Below are positions 33,112 to 41,043 of a DNA stretch of 64,000 nucleotides, piece after piece. A program made the translations under genes and the position numbers. Origin of the DNA: Brassica napus (taxonomy: Eukaryota > Streptophyta > Magnoliopsida > Brassicales > Brassicaceae); the NCBI RefSeq assembly GCF_020379485.1, contig NW_026014893.1:1-64000 (forward strand), in the 5' to 3' direction. The notes under the pieces are model-generated. The model was given only the letters and a program-made list of their open reading frames with translations. It ran no database searches and was not told the origin of the DNA. How positions within the stretch are numbered: position 1 is the first letter of the stretch; each line of letters starts with the position of its first letter.

Positions 33112-36100
33112 TCAGCTCCTTGGAGTAAGATCAATGAGTCCAAGCCTTGATAGTATGGACTCCATTGTCTTTAATCTCGCTGCCTTTGTAAACACATCTG
33201 CAAGCTGATCTTCACTTCTTGTATAACATGGCAGTATCACTCCTAAGATAATCATCTGCCTCACCTTATGACAGTCCACCTCTATGTGCTTTGTTCTCTC
33301 ATGAAACACTGAGTTGGAGGCAATGTGGATAGCTGCTTGATTGTCACAATGCATAGTCATAGGAGTATTCTGCTCAATCTCTAGATGCTTGATCCACACC
33401 AACTCGTTTGTCAGCTTCAACATGGCTCTATACTCAGCTTCAGCACTTGAACAGGAAATAACCTTCTGCTTCTTACTCTTCCAAGTAACCAAGTTCCCTC
33501 CAATGAATGTACAATACCCAGTAGTTGATCTCCTGTCAACTCTATCTCCTGCCCAATCAGCATCACAATACCCAACCAGTTCTGTACTGCCATTACAGCC
33601 AATCCAAACTCCTTGTCCAGCTGTCCCACTTAGATACCTCAGTATCCTATCAACCATCTTCCAATGATGGACCTTTGGTGCCTGCATATGTTGACTCACT
33701 TGATTCACCGCAAAGCATATATCTGGCCTAGTAATGGTCAAGGAGATCAGCTTGCCAACCATCTTCCTGTATCGCTTAGGATCCTCAAACAGCTGCTTCT
33801 CTTCGACCTCCCCCTCAAGCAGAACCTTATATCCCTCCTCAAGGGGTGTCTTGGCTATCTTTCCTCCAAGCACATCAGTCTCCTTCAACATATCCATAGT
33901 ACACTTCCTTTGAGACATAAACAAACCCTCCTTTGATCTGCATATCTCAATGCCCAAAAAATACTTCATCTCTCCCAAATCCTTGATGTCAAACACAGAT
34001 TTGAGAAACTCCTTAGTAGCTTGAATCCCTGCCTTATCACTCCCTGTGATAATCAAATCATCCACATACACTAGAATCACAATGATCCCTGAAGGTCCTG
34101 TCAAGGTGAAGAGAGTGTGATCTAATTCAGACTTCCTAAAGCCTCTCCCATTGAGTGTTGTACTCAGCTTCCTGTACCAAGCTCTAGGTGATTGTTTCAG
34201 CCCATATATTGCCTTCTTCAACCTCAAAACATTCCCTGGCTTTACTAGATGCTCAAGACCAGGAGGCGGATGCATGTATACTTCATCTTCAAGTTCACCT
34301 TGCAGGAAAGCATTCTTCACATCCATTTGCCACAAATCCCACTCCAAATTTGTTGCAATGGACAACACAATCCGAACTGTGTGAAGCTTAGCTACTGGTG
34401 CAAAGGTATCAATGTAATCCTCTCCATAGGTCTGTGTAAATCCTCTTGCAACCAATCTGGTCTTCTTCCTATCAATCTGTCCATTTGCTAGATACTTGAT
34501 TGTGAAGATCCATCTACTAGATACAGCCTTCTTTCCCTTAGGCAGCTCACTCTCATACCATGTATCATTTTTGATCATAGCACCTGCTTCAGCTCCCACT
34601 GATTCTTTCCATTCTTTGTCTAACATAGCTTCTTCATAAGTCCTTGGTACATAACTCTCATCCAGACTAATCATAAAGGCATAATGCTCCTCTGGAAACG
34701 CAGCAAAGGAACACACGGCTTGAAAAGGATGCTCCACAGCCTGAGCATTGTAGTACACTCTCGTGTTTACCCAGTTGGAAGGATCCCTCTTTATCCTTGT
34801 GCTCCTCCTCAAAGCTTGAACCTGATCTTCAGTTTGCACACTAGCCGGCTCCACTTGCTCTTCTTCTGAACTGGCCGGTCCAACTTGTTCTTCTCCACTA
34901 GACTGAACCTCATCCACTTCTCCACTAGACTGAACCTCATCCACTTCTCCACTAGACTGAACATTGTTCTCAACTTCTTGTGATGTATCTTGATCATGAA
35001 GACCTGAATCCTCTTGGTTTTGCTCTTGCTCACCAGATTCAGTCCCATTCCCCCTCTCATGATCAAGAGGAGTTGTTCTTCCAGCTCCACCAGTCTGATT
35101 GGAAGGCTCTCTCCTTCCGGGTTCCTGATCCTGGGATAACCCTATCCCAAGCTTCTCCAACAACACTCTCAGTATTGTTGCCTTATCAGATGGAGCTTGA
35201 GACAAATCCTTCAGATTTTCCCTCTCCTTTTCTTCATAATAACCTTTTGTTTCAACAAACTTCACTTCTCTAGATACCATCACTCTCCTTGCTTCAGGAT
35301 CATAGCACTTGTACCCCTTCTGAGTGATAGAGTAACCAATGAACATAGCCTTAGTACTCTTTGCCTCCAGCTTGTTTCTCTGCTCTCCTGGAACCATGAC
35401 ATAGCACACACACCCAAAGACACGTAGGTGATCAATGACAGGTTTGCTCTTATTCAACACTTCAAATGGAGACAGATTCTTCAATATCTTGGTTGGAACC
35501 CGGTTGATGAGATAGCAAGCAGTCTGCACAGCATCACTCCAAAAACGTTTTGGGACATTTGCATGAAACATCATTGATCTAGCAACCTCCATCAAGTGCC
35601 TGTTCTTCCTCTCAGCTACCCCATTCTGCTGTGGTGTGTAAGGGCAGCTAGTCTGATGCACAATCCCATGCTTGGCTAGATGACTCTTGAAGGCATTGCT
35701 GATGTATTCACCTCCATTATCTGATCTCAGTACCTTCACAGTAGCATTGTATTGATTAGATACATATGCTTGGAAGTTCATAAATGCTTCTAGCACCCTA
35801 TCTTTAGATGGAAGCAATGTAAGCCAAGTATACTTATACTTCTCGTCAATGAATGTCACAAAGTACTTCTGGCTATCTCTAGACAAACAAGGAGCAGTCC
35901 ACACATCTGAATGAACTAGATCAAAGCAATGCTCATAAGTAGTTTCTGATGTTGGAAAAACAGTCCTACAATGCTTTCCTAATATGCATGCTTCACACTC
36001 CAAGTGACTAAATGACATATTAGGAATTATCAATTCAATAGCACAAGCATGAGGATGTCCCAATCTAGCATGCCAAGTAATACTATCAATCTTCTCATAA

Positions 36101-37254
36101 GTACTACTCAAACACATAGAATCAAAGGGTTTAGAGATCTTAGCCAATTGGAGCTGATATAGATTATTCTTGCTGTCTCCTCTCCCAATGACCCTTCCAG
36201 TCTTCAAATCTTGGAACTCAACATCATCTGGCCTGAATACTACTTGACAGCCAAGATCAATTGTGGCTTTCCTCACAGATAGCAAATTTGAAGCAAACTG
36301 TGGCATGTAGAAGGCGTCTGAGTCTTTATCAAATAGCTTGAGCTTTCCAACTCCTTCTATTGGAATCCTATCACCATTAGCTATCATCACACCCCCAGTG
36401 GCTTTCTTTACATCACTCATTAAGCTTCTATCACCAATCATGTGATGACTTGCTCTAGAATCAACAATGATGGGTTTGTTGGATGTGGATGCTTTGGCAG
36501 GAGCACCTTGTCTCCGGGTCGTAGCCAAAGCATACACATACTTGACAAACTCATCCCATTCCTCCTTTGTGACACGCTCATCTGCTCCTTTGGTCTCTAG
36601 CTTCCTCATAACCCCACTGCTCTCTACAGATTCTCCCATGTAAGCTGAGTAGAAACACTCTCCTACTTGCATACTCTCCCTGATATCCTTCTTCCATAAT
36701 CTGCTCATCATGACCCACATCTTAGAAAGTTTTCTCAACTTTCCCTTCTTGCAGCTTGTACCTCTCTTCCATCTACCTGGCTTCTTGTTTATCTCCCACA
36801 GATCACAAATGTGATCAACCAGCTCACATATCTCTCCCATAAGAAAGCTAAAGATCACATCTTGCTTCCTCCTTCCTGTATGAGTTTTCACCATACCCAA
36901 CTCTGATTCTACTTCTCTCAGCCTCCCCACAAGCTGATACAACTCGTCCTTCCTTTGTCTTAGACTATAGATCACGCCCTTGGCTTCATGACCCTCCAAC
37001 CTTGCTGTCTGACCTTCTTCAGCAGCTACCTCCTTTAAAGGTACTACCTTTACTTGAATCTCCTTCAAACTTGCTATCTGATCTTTCTCAGCAGCTCTCA
37101 CCTTTAAAGGCTCTTCCTTTACATGATTACTCCAAATCCCACAGCTTTCCAAAGCTGTCTCTACCCAATCTGACCAGATCCACTTGTTTTCTCTCCCTTT
37201 CTTCACTTGATAACTTGATCTTGTCTTCATCTCTCTGCTCACGTTTGACTCCAT
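33112..37254 (-). CDS. RT11 gag-pol polyprotein (1380 aa, intact frame)
   Basis: One open frame from MESNVSREMKTRSS. The gag (about 1-250) has LRQRKDELYQLVGRLREVESEL, like the Copia gag core, then a basic KRGTSCKKGKLRKLSK stretch and no zinc knuckle. The protease motif at 265-267 is Asp-Ser-Arg, not Asp-Ser-Gly. HHCC: H395, H400, C420, C423. Integrase D450, D512, E548. The acidic linker has three VQSSGEVDE-type repeats (about 765-788). RT has D978 and YVDD 1063-1066. RNase H has GYCDADW and HCDNQAA, but ELVWIK-HLEIEQ lacks four residues (GILK) seen in relatives. Structurally complete, but the protease change makes activity doubtful. Confidence 0.92.
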   Translation of the reverse strand: MESNVSREMKTRSSYQVKKGRENKWIWSDWVETALESCGIWSNHVKEEPLKVRAAEKDQIASLKEIQVKVVPLKEVAAEEGQTARLEGHEAKGVIYSLRQRKDELYQLVGRLREVESELGMVKTHTGRRKQDVIFSFLMGEICELVDHICDLWEINKKPGRWKRGTSCKKGKLRKLSKMWVMMSRLWKKDIRESMQVGECFYSAYMGESVESSGVMRKLETKGADERVTKEEWDEFVKYVYALATTRRQGAPAKASTSNKPIIVDSRASHHMIGDRSLMSDVKKATGGVMIANGDRIPIEGVGKLKLFDKDSDAFYMPQFASNLLSVRKATIDLGCQVVFRPDDVEFQDLKTGRVIGRGDSKNNLYQLQLAKISKPFDSMCLSSTYEKIDSITWHARLGHPHACAIELIIPNMSFSHLECEACILGKHCRTVFPTSETTYEHCFDLVHSDVWTAPCLSRDSQKYFVTFIDEKYKYTWLTLLPSKDRVLEAFMNFQAYVSNQYNATVKVLRSDNGGEYISNAFKSHLAKHGIVHQTSCPYTPQQNGVAERKNRHLMEVARSMMFHANVPKRFWSDAVQTACYLINRVPTKILKNLSPFEVLNKSKPVIDHLRVFGCVCYVMVPGEQRNKLEAKSTKAMFIGYSITQKGYKCYDPEARRVMVSREVKFVETKGYYEEKERENLKDLSQAPSDKATILRVLLEKLGIGLSQDQEPGRREPSNQTGGAGRTTPLDHERGNGTESGEQEQNQEDSGLHDQDTSQEVENNVQSSGEVDEVQSSGEVDEVQSSGEEQVGPASSEEEQVEPASVQTEDQVQALRRSTRIKRDPSNWVNTRVYYNAQAVEHPFQAVCSFAAFPEEHYAFMISLDESYVPRTYEEAMLDKEWKESVGAEAGAMIKNDTWYESELPKGKKAVSSRWIFTIKYLANGQIDRKKTRLVARGFTQTYGEDYIDTFAPVAKLHTVRIVLSIATNLEWDLWQMDVKNAFLQGELEDEVYMHPPPGLEHLVKPGNVLRLKKAIYGLKQSPRAWYRKLSTTLNGRGFRKSELDHTLFTLTGPSGIIVILVYVDDLIITGSDKAGIQATKEFLKSVFDIKDLGEMKYFLGIEICRSKEGLFMSQRKCTMDMLKETDVLGGKIAKTPLEEGYKVLLEGEVEEKQLFEDPKRYRKMVGKLISLTITRPDICFAVNQVSQHMQAPKVHHWKMVDRILRYLSGTAGQGVWIGCNGSTELVGYCDADWAGDRVDRRSTTGYCTFIGGNLVTWKSKKQKVISCSSAEAEYRAMLKLTNELVWIKHLEIEQNTPMTMHCDNQAAIHIASNSVFHERTKHIEVDCHKVRQMIILGVILPCYTRSEDQLADVFTKAARLKTMESILSRLGLIDLTPRS

Positions 37255-37393
37255 CAGATGTCTTCAATAAAACCCAGCAAATGAAGAACAGAGCTCAAAA
37301 CCACCAAGAACACTCAAGAACATCAAGAACAGCTCAAGAACACAAAACTAGATTTTTAAGAACATGAATAACACACTTCCACCCTTTTAGTAA

Positions 37394-37409
37394 CCTGGCT
37401 CTGATACCA
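37394..37409 (-). other. PBS, RT11
   Basis: CCTGGCTCTGATACCA next to the 5' LTR. Confidence 0.9.
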
Positions 37410-37897
37410 TATACACTTTTGTGTATTAGAGTGTGTTTAAGAACAATCAGATTGTTTTGTGTAAGATTAAAGAGATTAAGAGAATAAGTAGAGAGAGAAT
37501 AGAGAGAATACTCAAAACTCCATTAATTGATTTAATGTCTCAGATACAAGTTATATATGAAGAGATAAGGCTGGTACAAAGGGGATTTCGAAATGGGACT
37601 CAAAGCATGTGAAGTCAAAGCTAGCTGGATGGTTGAGAGGCTTCACATGCTTGGACAGGCTGTAAAGTAGCTTTTCCTTTCCAGTTATGACCAGACCTTA
37701 TCCAAACTGATCCTTTCTTATCCAGACTGCTCTTTGGCGTGATATACTCTCCTAAGTGTTGCAAGGTAACTTCCCAAGCCTTTAGCTTAGTTACCACGGT
37801 AAAAACTAAAGTTACTGTGGTAAATCCCCAAAGTTACTGACTGCTTCAATACTCTTCCTTTATCAATGTATCCACTCTTTATCACCTCTTCTCAACA
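37410..37897 (-). repeat. RT11 5' LTR (488 bp)
   Basis: TATACACTTTTGTG to CTTCTCAACA. The U3 inverted repeat around TTACTGTGGTAA is imperfect. Right flank CAAAA. Confidence 0.92.
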
Positions 37898-38398
37898 CAA
37901 AATGCTCAAGGATAATGGTAACATTCATGGGTATTCATTTGGTGCATCTATGATTGCTAGAACTATAGAAATGACTCCTAATGTGGCTGAGATTGCTAGG
38001 ATTGATAGTGAGACTGGAATTGAGCATTGCATTGATAGAAATGCTAGGATGAATGCATATAGATCACCAATTAGTATCTGCCATAGTGCTAGCAATACAT
38101 CCAAACCATTGATTATAGATTATGGTGCATCTCATCATATGATTAGTGACACCAACCTGATTAAATATATAAAACCTACTAATGGATGTGTGATGATTGC
38201 AAATGGAGATAAGATACCTATTAAAGGAATAGGAAATCTAAAACTATTTGATAAAAACACTAGAGCATTCTATATACCTGAATTCACTTCAAATTTGCTT
38301 TCAGTTAAAAAGTGCACTACTGATTTGAATTGCAATGTTATATTCAGTCCTAATGATGTGAAGTTTCAGGATATTGAGAGCAGCCAATTGATTGAAAA
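37898..38398 (+). pseudogene. RT7 linker-protease segment, copy 2
   Basis: Repeats 32503-32837 and continues with [26 protein letters not shown] to DIESSQLI. The protease motif is Asp-Tyr-Gly here, against Asp-Ser-Gly in copy 1 (one base). It ends at about 38398 in a join to RT12 through a shared GAAAA tract, so the rest of RT7 pol and its 3' LTR are gone. Confidence 0.87.
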
Positions 38399-40302
38399 AG
38401 AGTAAAGACCTCATGACTTAGGGGATCAGCTCCTTCTCTTCCTAAGATCTATGAGTCCCAATCTAATGTGAATGGACTCCATAGTCTTATGTCTCGCAGC
38501 CTTAGTGAACACATCAGCCAACTGATCTTCACTCCGAGTGTAGCATGGCAGGATGACTCCTAGGATGATCATCTGCCTCACCTTGTGACAATCAACTTCA
38601 ATGTGCTTGGTTCTCTCATGAAACACCGAGTTGGAGGCAATGTGGATAGCTGCTTGGTTATCACAATGCATTGTCATAGGCGCGGCTTGATCAATCTCCA
38701 AATGCTTCAAGATGCCTTTGATCCACACCAGCTCGTTGGTAAGCTTCAGCATAGCTCTATACTCAGCTTCTGCACTTGAGCAAGAGACCACCATCTGCTT
38801 CTTACTCTTCCACGTAACCAAGTTGCCTCCAATGAATGTGCAATAGCCTGTGGTTGATCTCCTATCTGCTTTATCACCAGCCCAATCCGCATCACAGTAT
38901 CCAACCACTTCAGTGCTCCCATTGCAACCCATCCATACTCCTTGATAAGGTGAGCCGTTGAGATACATCAAGATTCTCTCCACCATACGCCAATGATGCT
39001 CCTTAGGCACTTGCATGTGTTGACTCACCTGATTCACAGCAAAACAAATGTCAGGTCTAGTTATGGTAAGGTAAATCAATTTACCAACTAGTTTTCTATA
39101 GATTTTAGGATCCTGATAAGGTTTGCTGTCTTCAATCACCCCCTATCGTGGGACTTTGTAGCCATCCTCCATAGGCATCCTTGCTGTCTTGCCTCCTTAA
39201 GCACCTGCACCTTTCAAAAGATCAAGTGTATACTTCCTTTGGGACATGAATAAACCTTCCTTGGATCTACATATCTCAATTCCAAGAAAGTATTTTATTT
39301 CTCCCAAGTCTTTAATCTTAAACAAGGATTTAAGGAACTCCTTGGTTGCTATGATACCTTCCTTATCACTTCCTGTGATAATGATATCATCAACATACAC
39401 AAGTAGTGCAATCATACCTGAGGGAGTCATGAGTGTGAAGAGAGTGTGATCTAGTTCAGACTTCTTGAAGCCTCGGCCATTGAGAGTAGTGCTTAGCTTG
39501 TTGTACCAAGCTCTTGGTGATTGCTTCAGTCCATAGATAGCTTTCTTCAATCTCAACACATTCCCTCTCTTCACTAAGTGTTCAAGGCCTGGAGGTGGAT
39601 GCATATACACTTCATCCTCAAGTTCACCTGGTAAGAATGCATTCTTCACATCCATTTGCCATAACCCCCATCCAAGATTCACAGCCAAGCTTAATACAAT
39701 CCGGATTGTGTGTAGTTTAGCTACTGGTGCAAAGGTTTCTATGTAATCTTCTCCATAAGTTTGAGTGAAACCTCTTGCAACTAGCCTTAACTTCTTCCTC
39801 TCAATCTTTCCATCAGCCTTATACTTGATTGTAAATATCCATCTGCTAGTCACAGCCTTCTTCCCTTTTGGTAACTCACTCTCATACCATGTATCATTCT
39901 TGATCATAGCTCCTGCCTCAACTCCAACTGACTCCTTCCATTGTTTGTCCATGATTGCTTCTTCATAGCTTCTTGGGATGTAGTTCTCATCCAAGTTAAC
40001 CATGAAGGCACAATGTTCTTCAGGGTATTGAGCAAAGGAACACACAACTTGAGAAGGATGCTCCACAACTTGGGCATTGTAGTACACTCGCGTGTTTACC
40101 CTAGAGGAAGGATCCTTTCTCAGCCTTGTGCTTCTCCTCAATACTGGTTGTTCTTGCTCTTGAACCGGCTCAGCTTGTGTATGCGGTTCTTGTGCTTCAC
40201 TCTGATGTTCTTCATCTCCTTGGTCTTGTTCACCTTGATGATGAGAACCTGAGTTGAACTCTTCTCCTTCTTCACTCAAGCCGACTCCTTCTTGGCCATT
40301 TT
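38399..40302 (-). mobile_element. RT12: family II pol fragment
   Basis: Minus-strand internal sequence from just inside the 3' noncoding region to the integrase-RT linker. No PPT or LTR on the left, where it is joined illegitimately to RT7. On the right it is cut by RT13 inside a GGCCATTTT stretch. No target copy is recoverable. Confidence 0.85.
38426..40302 (-). pseudogene. RT12 linker-RT-RNase H
   Basis: 40279-39200 encodes the acidic linker, [11 protein letters not shown] and RT with [12 protein letters not shown] (Q to P) and YVDDIIITGSD. In-frame nonsense codons replace Tyr in GAYGGK (39197-39199) and Glu in PREGE (39143-39145). RNase H then reads to LRKRRS at 38426. Gag, protease and integrase are absent. 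Confidence 0.87.
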
Positions 40303-40903
40303 TATCACTTTTAGTAATGTTTAGAGTAATCTGAGTGTTTAGAGAAGAATAGAATCGATTTAGAGAAGATTAGAGTATGAAATGAGATTATGAGTCTAAT
40401 ATGGAACCATTGAGATTAAAGACTAAGAGAAAGACTCCAAACTTGCTTAATCTTATTAATGAGAGAGTTTACATATTTATATGAAAGAGAGAGCTAGGGT
40501 TTTCGTATACAAGAGGATAAGGTAAGCATGTGGAGTCAATGCCTAATTCAAAACTATCCAATAAGGAGAGCCATCCGTGTGAGGCCTCTCTAGCTGGCTG
40601 ATGCCTTTTGCTTTTACTTTCCAGCTGTGACAGCCTGTCCAAGACTCTCCCTTATCCTTTCCAACGGTCTGATCCATCCTCCAAAGGCTAAGGTAACTTA
40701 TCCTCTTTACTTAAGTAACTTGGGTAACTAGTGGTGAGGTTTGGTTGAGGTTTGGTCGATCCCATCTTGTACGGATGGTACGGCCATGTACGGCCTTGTA
40801 CGGACTGGTTGATCCCAAAGCTCCCAAACCTTCCTAGTCTCCCTTCTCCTCATTCTACTCAAACCTCATCTCCCTTCTTCACTTAACTCAGCTCATCTCA
40901 ACA
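40303..40903 (-). repeat. RT13 left (3') LTR (601 bp)
   Basis: TATCACTTTTAG to CTCATCTCAACA, GTAC array at 40769, 40778, 40788 and 40798 (9-10 bp spacing). R/U5 matches other family I LTRs, but the U3/R centre (about 40460-40720) differs from the right LTR. Confidence 0.88.
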
Positions 40904-40918
40904 CTCCCCCTCAAGCTT
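40904..40918 (-). other. Polypurine tract, RT13
   Basis: CTCCCCCTCAAGCTT. Confidence 0.9.
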
Positions 40919-40970
40919 AGCTTTGTGAAAGCCTAAGCTTGGACAGCCATGAGATCTTCCTCATTAAAAA

Positions 40971-41011
40971 CCTCACTAAGGAAAACCCATTGGGACAAAG
41001 CCTTAATGAGG
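40971..41011 (-). other. Conserved stem-loop upstream of PPT (RT13)
   Basis: Top-strand arms CCTCACTAAGG (40971-40981) and CCTTAATGAGG (41001-41011), family I variant; CCCATTGGG in the loop. Confidence 0.68.
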
Positions 41012-41043
41012 GAAAAAGAGTAAAGATCTCATGACTAAGGGGA

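Larger units (their letters stand above)
32838..37897 (-). mobile_element. RT11: family III Copia element, 3' LTR truncated
   Basis: A minus-strand element with only the last 132 bp of its 3' LTR (32838-32969), a PPT, an intact 1380-aa ORF, a PBS and a full 5' LTR, followed by CAAAA (37898-37902). The left end is a rearrangement join, not an insertion end. The host segment right of it duplicates the one left of it. Confidence 0.88.
18311..38398 (+). mobile_element. RT7: family II Copia element in pieces
   Basis: 5' LTR and gag start (18311-19373), split by RT8/RT9 with target copies GTGAT (19369-19373 and 31211-31215). Gag continues at 31211-32014, then solo LTR RT10 (target copies CAAAA). 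Host segment 32503-32837, RT11, then the same host segment again from 37898, ending at 38398 in a join to RT12. The pol region and 3' LTR are absent. Left target sequence ATAGA in RT6. Confidence 0.82.
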
